This document shows positions 1 to 8,679 of a stretch of 64,000 nt of DNA, in pieces. The stretch comes from Sphingomonas aerolata (GTDB lineage Bacteria; Pseudomonadota; Alphaproteobacteria; Sphingomonadales; Sphingomonadaceae): positions 124,001-188,000 of the forward strand of contig NZ_PZZN01000002.1 of the NCBI RefSeq assembly GCF_003046295.1, written 5' to 3'. Every line of letters starts with the position of its first letter. Position 1 is the stretch's first letter. A program made the translations under genes and the position numbers. Below the pieces are notes generated by a model that was not told where the DNA came from, did not search any database, and saw nothing but the letters and a program-made list of their open reading frames with translations.

Positions 1-798
1 GCGCCACAGGAACAGCAGCGCCATGAACGGCACCGAGAGCGGGATCAGTCCCCAGCTATATTTATACGCGCTCGACTGGAGTTTGTAGATCATCAGGCCG
101 GGATTGGCGTTCGCCTTGGCGATGCCGTGGTCGAGCAGTGGCCAGCCGGTCTTCTTCACGTCGGTGAAGGTGAAGTCGTCCGTGTCGCGTCTGGTCGTGC
201 CGCTTGCGCTCGTCAGCGCTCGGATGCTGCCGCGCAGGACGAGTGCCTGCGTATCGAGATCGGTGGTCGACTGACCCGTGCGCACCGCGATCGCGCGGTC
301 CCGCTCGATGCGGGCAAGGTCGCCACGGGCCTCGTCCAGCCCGTGTGCGAGTTCGGCGCGGTTGCGCGTCGTGGGGGCGGCGATCTGCTCGGTTATCTCG
401 CCACCGACCACGCCGATCGTCGCGAACATCAGGAAGACGGTGAACAGGAACAGCGCGAGCGGCGAGACGAACCGCGCGCGCTCGCCGTTGACGTAGCGCC
501 GGGTGAGCGTGCCGGGATGCAGGACGAGCAGCGGCAGCGTGCGCCAGATCTTGCCCTCGAAATGGAACACGCCGTGCGCGATCTCATGCCCGATCGCGCC
601 GAGTGACCGGTGGACATGCGCGGCCTGACCGCAGGCATGGCAGTGCGCGCCGATCAGCGCGGTGCCGCAATTGAGACAGAGCGCGCCCGGTGCATGCGTT
701 CTGCCGATTGCGGTCGATTCGCCAGCACATCGTTCGAACGCGCGTCCGACCAATGCCCCCGTGGCGATGTCCGCCGCTGCCCCCATGTCCCCGTTCAT
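1..798 (-). CDS. DUF3667 family membrane protein (3' end off window)
   Basis: An uninterrupted minus-strand reading frame runs from an ATG at 798 to the window edge, so the C-terminus is missing. About 35 residues in there is a zinc-ribbon-like segment, a CxxCG followed by CHACGQ, then an H-rich stretch and GEKIW/RRYVNGERARFVSPLAL-type sequence leading into a hydrophobic helix (about residues 120-140). A second hydrophobic stretch begins at the window edge. A cytosolic double-CxxC knuckle ahead of membrane helices is the layout of the DUF3667 family, whose biochemical role is unknown. A second ATG at 786 is also possible; neither start has a clear ribosome binding site. It is divergent from proA. 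The family call is from motif recognition; no function is proposed. Confidence 0.7.
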   Translation of the reverse strand, partial: MNGDMGAAADIATGALVGRAFERCAGESTAIGRTHAPGALCLNCGTALIGAHCHACGQAAHVHRSLGAIGHEIAHGVFHFEGKIWRTLPLLVLHPGTLTRRYVNGERARFVSPLALFLFTVFLMFATIGVVGGEITEQIAAPTTRNRAELAHGLDEARGDLARIERDRAIAVRTGQSTTDLDTQALVLRGSIRALTSASGTTRRDTDDFTFTDVKKTGWPLLDHGIAKANANPGLMIYKLQSSAYKYSWGLIPLSVPFMALLFLWR

Positions 799-860
799 AA
801 CGCAAGCGTAACGCAGCCCGGGCGTTGGCGCGAGTCGGTTTGGCGTGATAGTCGGATGGC

Positions 861-2135
861 ATGACCGACCTTCCCGGCGCCGAGACGCACCCCGCAACCC
901 TGATCGCCGACATGGGCGCGCGCGCGCGCGTCGCATCAGGCGTCCTCGCGGCGCTGCCGACTCCGCGCAAGGCGGCAGCGCTGGTGTCTGCGGCGGCAGC
1001 GCTGCGCGACGCGGCGGCGACGATCGAGGCGGCGAACCGCGAGGATATGGCGCGCGCGGCCGCCGCGGGGCTGTCGGGGGCGCTGCTCGATCGGTTGCGG
1101 CTCGATCCCGGGCGGATCGCGGCGATGGCGGACGGCGTCGCCGCGGTCGCCGCGCTGGCCGATCCGGTCGGCCAGATCATGGATTCGCGCGCACGTCCCA
1201 ATGGCCTCGTCCTGAGCCGGGTCCGCGTACCGATCGGCGTGATCGGGATCATCTATGAAAGCCGGCCGAACGTGACCGCCGACGCCGCCGCGTTGTGCGT
1301 GATGGCGGGCAATGCCGCGATCCTGCGCGGCGGATCGGAAGCCGTCGCGAGCAATCGCGCGATTCACGCCGCCCTGATCGAAGGCCTCGCCGCGGGCGGG
1401 GTCCCCGCGGATGCGGTGCAGCTGGTCCCGACCACCGACCGCGCGGCAGTCGGCGCGATGCTTAAGGCAGTCGGCGCGATCGACCTGATCATTCCGCGCG
1501 GTGGCAAGAGCCTGGTCGCGCGTGTCCAGGCCGAGGCGCGCGTGCCGGTGCTCGCGCATCTCGACGGGATCAATCATGTCTATGTCGATGCATCCGCCGA
1601 TCCCGCGATGGCGGCGGCGGTGGTGGTCGATGCGAAGATGCGCCGGACCGGCATTTGCGGCGCGATGGAAACGCTGCTGATCGACCGCGATTATGCGGCG
1701 GCGGCGGTGCTGATCGAGCGGCTGGCGGCGACGGGATGCGTCGTGCGTGGTGATCCGGACGCCTGTAAGCTGGTGCCCGAAATCGCGGCGGCGGACGCGG
1801 CGGACTGGGATACCGAATATCTCGACGCGATCGCCGCGGTCGCGATCGTCGACGGGCTGGACGGCGCGGTCGCACATATCGCGCGGCACGGGTCGCACCA
1901 TACCGATTCGATCGTCGCGGCGGATGTGGACGTCGCCGAGCGGTTTCTCGCGCAGGTCGACAGCGCGATCGTGCTGTGGAACGCCTCGACCCAGTTTGCC
2001 GATGGCGGCGAATTCGGGCTGGGCGCGGAGATCGGCATCGCCACGGGGCGGCTCCACGCGCGCGGCCCGGTCGCGCTGGAGGGGCTGACGACCTACAAGT
2101 GGATCGGGCGCGGCACGGGGCAGGTGCGCGGGTGA
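861..2135 (+). CDS. proA: Glutamate-5-semialdehyde dehydrogenase (gamma-glutamyl phosphate reductase)
   Basis: This cytosolic enzyme reduces gamma-glutamyl phosphate to glutamate-5-semialdehyde with NADPH, the second step of proline synthesis. The 424-residue length is normal for ProA. The sequence shows the aldehyde-dehydrogenase fold signatures: the YESRPNVT segment near residue 132, the GGSEA loop near 157, and RRTGICGAMETLL with the catalytic Cys at about residue 266. The C-terminus carries the usual GLTTYKWIGRG ending. It is the first gene of a co-directional run into nadD 33 bases downstream. The glutamate 5-kinase partner (proB) is not in the window. Confidence 0.96.
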   Translation: MTDLPGAETHPATLIADMGARARVASGVLAALPTPRKAAALVSAAAALRDAAATIEAANREDMARAAAAGLSGALLDRLRLDPGRIAAMADGVAAVAALADPVGQIMDSRARPNGLVLSRVRVPIGVIGIIYESRPNVTADAAALCVMAGNAAILRGGSEAVASNRAIHAALIEGLAAGGVPADAVQLVPTTDRAAVGAMLKAVGAIDLIIPRGGKSLVARVQAEARVPVLAHLDGINHVYVDASADPAMAAAVVVDAKMRRTGICGAMETLLIDRDYAAAAVLIERLAATGCVVRGDPDACKLVPEIAAADAADWDTEYLDAIAAVAIVDGLDGAVAHIARHGSHHTDSIVAADVDVAERFLAQVDSAIVLWNASTQFADGGEFGLGAEIGIATGRLHARGPVALEGLTTYKWIGRGTGQVRG

Positions 2136-2168
2136 GGTGTCGGGCCGATCGGCGTCGCGCGTGACGCC

Positions 2169-2771
2169 ATGACCCGCATCGGCATTCTCGGCGGTTCGTT
2201 CAACCCGGCACACCGGGGGCACCGCGCGATCACGCTGTCGGCGATCGAGGCGCTCGCGCTCGACGAGGCGTGGTGGCTCGTCTCGCCGGGCAATCCGCTG
2301 AAAGAGGCGGCGCGCGACATGGCGCCGCTGGCGGCGCGGCTCGCCTCTGCCCGGCGGATGGCGCGGCGCGCCCCGATCCGCGCCACCGATATCGAGACCC
2401 GGCTCCACACCCGCTACACGCTTGACACGATCCGCAAGCTCAGGCGGCGCCATCCGAAGATCCGCTTCATCTGGCTGATGGGCGCGGACAATCTCGCCGA
2501 CTTCCACCGGTGGAAGAACTGGCGCGCGATCGCCCGCGAGGTTCCGATTGCGGTAATCGCTCGGCCGGGATATGACGGGCGCGCCCTCGCGGCCCCCGCG
2601 ATGGGTTGGCTGCGGCGCTTCCAACGGCGCACAGACCATGCGAAGAGCTGGACGACGTGGAGATTGCCGGCCCTTGTGCTGTTGCGCTTCCGACCCGACC
2701 CGACCTCCGCAACCGGCCTGCGCGCCGAAAATCCCGACTGGTTCCAGCATGTTGCCGGGCCGGTAACCTGA
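2169..2771 (+). CDS. nadD: Nicotinate-nucleotide adenylyltransferase
   Basis: NadD transfers AMP from ATP to nicotinate mononucleotide to make deamido-NAD, the penultimate step of NAD synthesis. The N-terminus carries the nucleotidyltransferase signature GGSFNPAHRGH (residues 8-18), followed by a WWLVSPGNPLK segment and the LMGADNLADFHRW motif that marks NadD. The usual C-terminal ISSTxIR motif is degenerate here (TSATGLR), but it sits at the expected place. At 200 residues it has a typical length. It lies between proA and rsfS, matching the common nadD-rsfS-rlmH arrangement of alphaproteobacteria. Confidence 0.95.
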   Translation: MTRIGILGGSFNPAHRGHRAITLSAIEALALDEAWWLVSPGNPLKEAARDMAPLAARLASARRMARRAPIRATDIETRLHTRYTLDTIRKLRRRHPKIRFIWLMGADNLADFHRWKNWRAIAREVPIAVIARPGYDGRALAAPAMGWLRRFQRRTDHAKSWTTWRLPALVLLRFRPDPTSATGLRAENPDWFQHVAGPVT

Positions 2772-2784
2772 CCCAGGAGCTGAC

Positions 2785-3198
2785 TTGGCCACTTCCCCTA
2801 CTGCCCCTCGCGCGACCGACCCCGAAGAGGTTGAGGCGCTGCATCGCCTGATCCTCGCGTCGCTCGATGACGACCAGGCGGTCGAGACCATCTCGATCCC
2901 GCTCGCGGGCAAGACGAGCATCGCCGATTACATGGTGATCGCCAGCGGCCGTTCGACCCGCCAGGTCGCCTCGATGGCACAGAAGCTGGCCGAGCGTATC
3001 AAGGCCGAGTTCAAGCGTCCGGTAAAGATCGAGGGGCTGCCGACCGCGGACTGGGTCCTGATCGACGCCACCGACATCATCGTCCACCTGTTCCGCCCCG
3101 AAGTCCGCAGCTTCTACAATCTCGAGCGGATGTGGGCGTTCGGCGATGCGCCGACGCCGCCGACCGCTCCGTTCGCCGACCTGTCCGACCAAGACTGA
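2785..3198 (+). CDS. rsfS: Ribosome silencing factor
   Basis: RsfS binds ribosomal protein uL14 on the large subunit and blocks subunit joining, down-regulating translation under starvation. The 137-residue protein contains the family core: ADYMVIASGRSTRQV, a central GLPTADWVLIDATDIIVHLF stretch, and FYNLERMW near the end. The start is a TTG at 2785, chosen because CAGGAGC lies four bases upstream and the homologous sequence begins about 15 residues later. It starts 13 bases after the nadD stop and precedes rlmH, the standard arrangement. Confidence 0.94.
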   Translation: MATSPTAPRATDPEEVEALHRLILASLDDDQAVETISIPLAGKTSIADYMVIASGRSTRQVASMAQKLAERIKAEFKRPVKIEGLPTADWVLIDATDIIVHLFRPEVRSFYNLERMWAFGDAPTPPTAPFADLSDQD

Positions 3199-3214
3199 CC
3201 CGGGTGCGCGGGCG

Positions 3215-3637
3215 ATGCTGCTGCATATCGTCGCCCGTGGCCGAATCGGGCGATCGCCCGAAGCCGAACTCGTCGATCGCTATCTGAAGCGGATCGCCTG
3301 GCCGACCAAGGTGTCCGAGCTTCCCGACACGGGGGGGCGGATTCCCCCGGTCGGCGACCAGACCCGGCGGATCCTGCTCGACGAGAAGGGCGACGTGCTG
3401 TCGTCCATGGCGTTCGCGCGCGTGCTCGAGCGGTGGCGTGACGACGGCGTGCGCGAGGCCCGGTTCATGATCGGTGCGGCCGACGGGTTCGACGACGCCG
3501 CGCGCGACGAGGCCGACCTGCTGGTCTCCTTCGGCCGCGCGACCTGGCCGCATCTGCTCGCGCGGGCGATGCTCGCCGAACAGCTCTTCCGTGCGACGAG
3601 CATCCTGGCCAACCACCCGTATCACCGCGAAGGCTGA
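3215..3637 (+). CDS. rlmH: 23S rRNA (pseudouridine1915-N3)-methyltransferase
   Basis: RlmH is a SPOUT-class methyltransferase that methylates pseudouridine 1915 in helix 69 of 23S rRNA on assembled ribosomes. The ATG at 3215 gives MLLHIVARGRIGRSPEAEL, the expected beginning, and a 140-residue product close to the family length; the open frame continues upstream only as rsfS overlap. Diagnostic segments are LLDEKGDVLSS, the SAM-binding-knot sequence FMIGAADGFD (glycines of the GGxxG type), and the C-terminal QLFRATSILANHPYHREG. It sits 16 bases after rsfS. Confidence 0.95.
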   Translation: MLLHIVARGRIGRSPEAELVDRYLKRIAWPTKVSELPDTGGRIPPVGDQTRRILLDEKGDVLSSMAFARVLERWRDDGVREARFMIGAADGFDDAARDEADLLVSFGRATWPHLLARAMLAEQLFRATSILANHPYHREG

Positions 3638-3639
3638 TC

Positions 3640-4827
3640 GTGCGGATCACCGCGTCATCGCGCCTGTCATCGGCGGTGCTGTTGCTGTTCGCGGCAGTCG
3701 CCCTTGGTCTTGCCGCCACCCCGCGCGCGAGCGCGGCGGCGACACCGCAGCAGCGACTGATCGAGGCAAGGCGCGGCGCGCGGATCGCGGCGATACGCGC
3801 CGAGCGTCTGGCCGCCGCCGCGTCGCAGGAGCGCGATGCGGCCGAGCGCGCCAGGGCCGAGGCGCGCGCAATGGCGGCAAGGATCGACGCGACCCGCGCC
3901 GATATCGCCGCCGCACGGATCCGCCTCGCGATCCTCGAACAGTTGCTCACCGAACAACGCGCGGCCCTGGGCGTCGTCCAGTCGCCGATCGCGCGGTTGC
4001 TGGCGGCGCTGCAATCGCTGGCGCGGCGGCCGACGATCGTCGCGGTCGCACAGCCCGGATCGGTCGATGATCTGGTTCATGTCCGCGCGGTTCTGGGCAC
4101 CGCCTTGCCCGCGGTCCGGCTACGGGCCGACGCGGTGCGCACCGCGCTCCGGCGGACCCGGCGCCTGCAGGCGGGCGCAGCGCAGGCGGCACGCGCGCTG
4201 CGTGACGGACGGATCCGGCTCGAGGCACAACGCGTCGCGCTCGCCAAACTCGAGGCGACGCATCGCCGTCGCAGCCAGGCCCTGGGGCGCGGCGCGATCG
4301 GCGAATCCGATCGCGCGATCGCGCTGGGCGAGCGCGCGCGCGACCTGGTCGACAGCCTCGCCGAGTCGGGCAGTGCGGAGGCCACCGCGCTCGACCTGGC
4401 GGCGCTGGCAGGGCCGGTGGCGCGGCCGCTTGCCCCCGGCAGCATCCCCGCCGCCCGTGTCCGCGGTGCCTATCGCCTGCCCGTACGCGGTCGGCTCGTC
4501 ACCGGCTTCGACGCGGTGTCCGATGTGGGCGTGCGATCGCGGGGCCTGACCTTTGCGGTCGCGCCGGACGCGCGCGTGGTCGCGCCGGCGGCGGGCATCG
4601 TCCGTTACGCTCGGGCGTTTCGCGGTTATGGCCGGATCGTGATCCTCGATCACGGCAATGGCTGGACGACGCTGTTGACCGGGCTCGCCGAAACCGGGGT
4701 GAGACCGGGCGTCCGCGTCGCCGCCGGATCGCGGATCGGCACCGCGCCGGGGGGCGAGGATCCGCTGATCACGGTCGAGCTTCGGCGGCGCGGGCGACCC
4801 GTCGACGCGGCCGCATTGATCGGCTAA
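3640..4827 (+). CDS. envC: EnvC-like murein hydrolase activator with degenerate LytM domain
   Basis: The product is a 395-residue periplasmic protein with an N-terminal signal peptide (residues 1-32, ending ASA), a long Ala/Arg/Glu-rich coiled-coil region (about 35-250), and a C-terminal peptidase M23/LytM fold (about 280-395). EnvC-type proteins do not cut peptidoglycan themselves; they activate amidases at the division site. In agreement, the zinc ligands of active LytM enzymes are missing: the HxxxD position reads as RSRGLTF and the HxH position as LLTGL. The start is GTG at 3640, two bases after the rlmH stop. It sits immediately before ctpA, a common alphaproteobacterial pairing. Confidence 0.86.
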   Translation: MRITASSRLSSAVLLLFAAVALGLAATPRASAAATPQQRLIEARRGARIAAIRAERLAAAASQERDAAERARAEARAMAARIDATRADIAAARIRLAILEQLLTEQRAALGVVQSPIARLLAALQSLARRPTIVAVAQPGSVDDLVHVRAVLGTALPAVRLRADAVRTALRRTRRLQAGAAQAARALRDGRIRLEAQRVALAKLEATHRRRSQALGRGAIGESDRAIALGERARDLVDSLAESGSAEATALDLAALAGPVARPLAPGSIPAARVRGAYRLPVRGRLVTGFDAVSDVGVRSRGLTFAVAPDARVVAPAAGIVRYARAFRGYGRIVILDHGNGWTTLLTGLAETGVRPGVRVAAGSRIGTAPGGEDPLITVELRRRGRPVDAAALIG

Positions 4828-4939
4828 TCAACGACGAACCGGTCGGGCGTCCATTCGCCAGACCGCGAAGACCGTCGCGGCTTTGCTCCGCGCGCGCTAT
4901 ACCGCTACGCTGTGCCTTCCCCCGGTTTCAGGACCTTAG

Positions 4940-6274
4940 ATGCCACGTCCGATCCTTACCGCTACCGCCATCCTCGGCGCGCTGACCCTCGTGCCGCTGG
5001 CCACCTCGGCGATGGCGGCGGTCGATACCGACACGTATCGCGAGTTCGACCAGTTTCTCGACGTCTTTAACCGCGTGAAGGCGGAATATGTCGACAAGGT
5101 CGATGACAAGACGCTGATCAAGGGCGCGATCCAGGGGATGCTCGCAAGCCTCGACCCGCATTCGAGCTATGTCGATGCGCTGGATTACGAGAATCTGCGG
5201 ATCATGACCGAGGGCAATTATGGCGGCCTCGGCCTGACGGTGCAGATGGAGGACGGCGCGATCAAGGTCGTCACCCCGCAGGAGGATTCTCCCGCGGCGC
5301 GCGCGGGCGTGAAGTCGGGCGATTACATCACGCACATCAACGGCAAGCTGATCTACGGCGATTCGCTCGACGAGGCGGTCGCACAGATGCGCGGCAAGCC
5401 CGGCAGCAAGATCACGCTCGGGCTCGTCCGGCCGGGCCGCGACAAGCCGCTCGACGTGTCGATGCTGCGCGAGATCATCGTCCAGAAGCCGGTGAAGTGG
5501 GAGGTGCGCGGCGATGTCGGTTATATCAACATCAACACCTTCAGCGAGAATACCGGCGCGGACACGCGCGCGGCGATCATGGCGATCGACAAGTCGCTGG
5601 GGCATCGTCCGCTCGGCTATGTCGTCGATCTGCGCCAGAATGGCGGGGGGCTGCTGACCCAGGCGATCGCGGTCAGCGACGCGTTCCTGGATCATGGCGA
5701 GATCGTATCGCAGCGCGGCCGCGAGAAGACGGATATCGAGCGCTACTACGCCAAGCCCGGCGACGACGCGCATGGCCTGCCGGTCGTCGTGCTGACCGAT
5801 CCGGGGACCGCGTCGGCCTCCGAGATCGTCGCCGGCGCGCTGCAGGATCACCACCGCGCGCTGATCATGGGCGAACGCACGTTCGGCAAGGGATCGGTCC
5901 AGACCGTGCTCCAGCTCGGCCCCGAGACCGCGTTGCGCCTGACGACCGCGCGCTACTTCACGCCGTCGGGCCGGTCGGTCCAGGAGGGCGGGATCGAACC
6001 CGATATCCGCGTGCCGCAGATCAGCGATCCCGATCACAAGGCGCGCCCGGTGTTCCGCGAGGCCGATCTGCGTCGTCACCTGATCAACGAGGTCAAGGCC
6101 GACAATGCCGTGCTCGAGGAAGATACGAAGGATGATCCGCGCTTCTCGGCGACGCCCGAGGCGCTGAAGAAGCAGGGGGTCGAGGACTTCCAGCTCTATT
6201 ATGCGCTGAAGACAGTCGCCCGGCTCGGCGGCGCCGCGCAGGTCGCCGCCGCGACCAAGGCACCTGTCAAGTGA
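4940..6274 (+). CDS. ctpA: Carboxy-terminal processing protease, S41 family
   Basis: This is a 444-residue secreted or periplasmic serine protease that trims proteins at their C-termini. It has a signal peptide (residues 1-27, ending AMA), an N-terminal helical segment with the LDPHSSYVD motif near residue 72, a PDZ domain (about 90-170, with YGGLGL and GVKSGDYITHING) and the S41 catalytic core. The catalytic pair is recognisable: Ser at about 294 in GTASASE and Lys at about 317 in FGKGSV. The ATG at 4940 follows CAGGA. EnvC just upstream and DsbB overlapping downstream place it in an envelope-maintenance cluster. Confidence 0.95.
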   Translation: MPRPILTATAILGALTLVPLATSAMAAVDTDTYREFDQFLDVFNRVKAEYVDKVDDKTLIKGAIQGMLASLDPHSSYVDALDYENLRIMTEGNYGGLGLTVQMEDGAIKVVTPQEDSPAARAGVKSGDYITHINGKLIYGDSLDEAVAQMRGKPGSKITLGLVRPGRDKPLDVSMLREIIVQKPVKWEVRGDVGYININTFSENTGADTRAAIMAIDKSLGHRPLGYVVDLRQNGGGLLTQAIAVSDAFLDHGEIVSQRGREKTDIERYYAKPGDDAHGLPVVVLTDPGTASASEIVAGALQDHHRALIMGERTFGKGSVQTVLQLGPETALRLTTARYFTPSGRSVQEGGIEPDIRVPQISDPDHKARPVFREADLRRHLINEVKADNAVLEEDTKDDPRFSATPEALKKQGVEDFQLYYALKTVARLGGAAQVAAATKAPVK

Positions 6275-6777
6275 GCGTACGCCGCGGGCTGGGGATGACG
6301 AAGAACGAGGAGATCGCCCGGTCGATCGCGCTCGTGCTGCCGCTGCTGCTGTTGCTGGGGGCGCTTGGATCGCAATATCTGGGCGGGCTCTATCCATGCG
6401 AGATGTGCCATTGGCAGCGCTGGCCGCATTATTCGGCGGTGTTGCTCGCGGCGGCGACGTTCGTGGTGCCGCAGCGCTCGCTGCGCGCCTCGCTGGTGCT
6501 CGTTGCGGCGTTGCTGATCGGGATCAGCGGCGCGATCGGGCTGTTCCATGCCGGGGTCGAATATCACTGGTGGAACGGCATCACCGCCTGCACCACGACG
6601 GTGTCGATGGCGGGCACGACGCCGGCCGAACGGCTCGCCGCGATCATGAACGCGCCGATGGTGCGCTGTGATTCGGCGCAGTGGTCGCTGGCGGGGATTT
6701 CGCTCGCCGGGTTCAACGCGATCTTTTCCCTGGGCGGCGCGATCACCATCTTCGTGCTGATGAGGAAGACACGATGA
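6271..6777 (+). CDS. dsbB: Disulfide bond formation protein B
   Basis: This inner-membrane quinone reductase re-oxidises the periplasmic thiol oxidase DsbA. The 168-residue product has four hydrophobic helices. The first periplasmic loop carries the redox pair in YPCEMCHWQRW (CxxC) and the second loop carries two more cysteines (ITACTTT and MVRCDSAQ), the four-Cys layout of DsbB. The GTG start at 6271 overlaps the ctpA stop by four bases; an ATG at 6295 is the alternative. Its stop overlaps the coq7 start in ATGA, so translation is probably coupled. Confidence 0.9.
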   Translation: MSVRRGLGMTKNEEIARSIALVLPLLLLLGALGSQYLGGLYPCEMCHWQRWPHYSAVLLAAATFVVPQRSLRASLVLVAALLIGISGAIGLFHAGVEYHWWNGITACTTTVSMAGTTPAERLAAIMNAPMVRCDSAQWSLAGISLAGFNAIFSLGGAITIFVLMRKTR

Positions 6778-7346
6778 CCACCGCGACCCCGATCCCGACC
6801 GTCCCGCGCGGCACCGGCTGGAAGCCGGGCGATCGCAAGCATCCGAGCGAGGCGATGGTCCGCGTCGACCAGGCCGGCGAATATGGCGCGATCCGCATCT
6901 ATGCGGGGCAGCTCGCGGTGCTGGGCGACCGGCATCCGTCGTCGCGTCTGATCCATCACATGGCGCAGCAGGAGGAGCGCCACCGCGCGTTCTTCGACCG
7001 GATGATCGTCGAGCGGCGCGTGCGGCCGACCGTGCTGCAGCCGATCTGGAAGGTCGCGGGTTTCGCGCTCGGCGCTGTCACGGCCGCGATCAGCCCGCGT
7101 GCCGCGATGGCCTGCACTGCGGCGGTCGAGACCGAGATCGACAAGCATTATGCCGAGCAACTCGTCGCGCTGGGCGACAGCGATCCCGAACTGAGCGCGG
7201 CGATTCTCGATTTCCAGGCCGAGGAGCTGGAGCACAAGGCGACCGCGATCGCTGCCGGGGCGGAGGAAACCCCCGGCTATCCGGTGATGAGCGCGCTGAT
7301 CCGGCTGGGGTGCAAGGTCGCGATCGCGACCGCGAAACGGATCTGA
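6774..7346 (+). CDS. coq7: Demethoxyubiquinone hydroxylase, COQ7 type
   Basis: COQ7 is a di-iron monooxygenase that adds the C6 hydroxyl group during ubiquinone synthesis. The ATG at 6774 overlaps the dsbB stop and gives a 190-residue protein; the longer open frame upstream is only dsbB overlap. The two ferritin-like helical repeats carry the expected iron ligands: MVRVDQAGEYGA, the EERHR motif, TAAVETEIDKHY and EELEHKA. There is no signal peptide and the family is a peripheral membrane protein. The pairing with DsbB, which passes electrons to ubiquinone, may be functional or accidental. Confidence 0.95.
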   Translation: MTTATPIPTVPRGTGWKPGDRKHPSEAMVRVDQAGEYGAIRIYAGQLAVLGDRHPSSRLIHHMAQQEERHRAFFDRMIVERRVRPTVLQPIWKVAGFALGAVTAAISPRAAMACTAAVETEIDKHYAEQLVALGDSDPELSAAILDFQAEELEHKATAIAAGAEETPGYPVMSALIRLGCKVAIATAKRI

Positions 7347-7459
7347 CCGCGGCGCCGGCCGTTGGGACTGAAACGCGTGGCGTTGCGGCGTTCAGCCTAG
7401 GGCCACCGACGATCGCCGATCCTGTCGGCCAACAGATACGGATTATGGGAGTGGTGCGT

Positions 7460-7927
7460 ATGAGGATGATGATGGCGGCGGCCCTGCTGGTCGCCGGCCC
7501 GGTGGCTGCGCAGACGGTGACGTCGGGTGCGGCAATCCCGGCCAAGCCCGGTGCCCCCGCAGCCAAGCCCGCGTCCGCGCCGGGTGAGGTGTCGCGCAGC
7601 GCGCCGGTCAACGGCGTGCTCACGCTGTTCGGCAACGAGCGCTGTCCGACCAATGCACAGGGCGAGGAAATCGTCATCTGCGTGCGTCGCAGCGCTCAGG
7701 AGCAATATCGCGTCCCCAAGGAGTTGCGCGAATTCGCCGTGACGCCCGAAAATGAGAGCTGGGCGGCCAAGGCGCAGGGCACCCTCGGCACCGGTGTCGG
7801 TGCGAACAGCATCGGCAGCTGCTCGACCGTCGGCCCGGGCGGTGCAACCGGATGCTTCGGCCAGCGCGTTCGCGAAGCGCGCCGCGAAAACAAGGAGCGC
7901 GCAGCCGAGGTGCCCGTCCTCCCCTAG
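7460..7927 (+). CDS. Small secreted protein with four cysteines, unknown function
   Basis: The product is about 155 residues, starting at the ATG at 7460, which has GGGAG eight bases upstream; an in-frame ATG at 7445 is a weaker choice. A signal peptide (MRMMMAAALLVAGPVAAQ) is followed by a Pro/Ala-rich linker and a polar domain. Four cysteines occur as two pairs, one around CPTNAQGEEIVICVRR and one around GSCSTVGPGGATGCFGQ, suggesting two periplasmic disulfides. The C-terminus is charged (about RREARRENKERAAE). I do not recognise the family; similar small proteins occur in sphingomonads. dsbB lies one gene upstream. Confidence 0.7.
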   Translation: MRMMMAAALLVAGPVAAQTVTSGAAIPAKPGAPAAKPASAPGEVSRSAPVNGVLTLFGNERCPTNAQGEEIVICVRRSAQEQYRVPKELREFAVTPENESWAAKAQGTLGTGVGANSIGSCSTVGPGGATGCFGQRVREARRENKERAAEVPVLP

Positions 7928-7993
7928 GCTGCCGCGACTGGTTTGCGTGCAGACGTCTGACGAAGACCTGCGCGCGCTTGCCCGGCGTCGTGG

Positions 7994-8626
7994 TTACGGG
8001 TGACGCTTCAGCCCGCGGACGCGGTGCCAGATGTAGAAGCCGACCAGCGCGATCAGGACGATGCCGATCAGCAGGTCCGCGCTGTGGAAGGCGGCCTTCA
8101 CGCGTGGATCGCTGTCCCATTTGTCGCCGAGCTTCATGCCGACCCAGGCAAGCCCGAAGCACCACGGCCAGGAGCCGATGAAGGTGTAGAGGTGGAAGGG
8201 CACGAGCTTCATCCGCGCGACACCCGCCGGAAAGGCGATGAACGAGCGGATGACGGGGAGCAGACGCCCGATCAGCACCGCCATGCTGCCCCAGCGCGTG
8301 AAGAACCGGTCCGCCGCATCGAGCTCGCCCGGCCCGATCAGGACATAGCGACCCCAGCGCTCCGCCATCGGTCGACCGCCACGCTTGCCGACCTCATAGG
8401 CGACGATCGAGCCGAGATTGCACCCGATCGCGCCCGCGGTGGCGGCGAGGTACAGGTCGAACCGGCCGGTCGACACCAGATAGCCGGCGAACGGCATGAT
8501 GATCTCGGATGGAAGCGGAATACACGCGCTTTCGATCGCCATGAGGATCGCGATTCCGACATAGCCGCCGGACGAGATCACCCAGATCGTGAAGGTGGCC
8601 AGCACGGCCAGAATCTTTTCGAACAT
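7994..8626 (-). CDS. DedA family membrane protein
   Basis: The product is a 210-residue inner-membrane protein of the DedA/SNARE-associated (VTT) superfamily, now linked to lipid scrambling and undecaprenyl-phosphate recycling. Family signatures are visible: ESACIPLPSEIIMPFAGYL early in the protein, then YEVGKRGGRP, an F-x-R-W-G segment (FFTRWGSMAVLIGRLLPVIRS) and FPAGVARM. Five to six hydrophobic helices can be counted. The ATG at 8626 is chosen because the family begins directly with a hydrophobic helix there; the open frame upstream overlaps the next gene. It is downstream of the UdgX-like gene on the same strand. Confidence 0.92.
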   Translation of the reverse strand: MFEKILAVLATFTIWVISSGGYVGIAILMAIESACIPLPSEIIMPFAGYLVSTGRFDLYLAATAGAIGCNLGSIVAYEVGKRGGRPMAERWGRYVLIGPGELDAADRFFTRWGSMAVLIGRLLPVIRSFIAFPAGVARMKLVPFHLYTFIGSWPWCFGLAWVGMKLGDKWDSDPRVKAAFHSADLLIGIVLIALVGFYIWHRVRGLKRHP

Positions 8627-8679
8627 GGCGCGGGGATTTGCGCGATGCGGCGCGCGAAGGGAAGGGCCAATCGGTTCGC

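Noticed and set aside
936..2921. 661-residue antisense frame over proA and nadD
   Set aside because: It is the complement of well-conserved genes in GC-rich DNA, has Arg/Asp-rich composition, no ribosome binding site and no recognisable domain.
3248..3261. Palindrome CGGGCGATCGCCCG
   Set aside because: It lies inside rlmH coding sequence, where GC-rich codons readily give such palindromes; no regulatory role is indicated.
7950..7959. Palindrome CAGACGTCTG after the small secreted protein gene
   Set aside because: Only 10 bases and no flanking symmetry or T-run; expected by chance in a sequence of this length.
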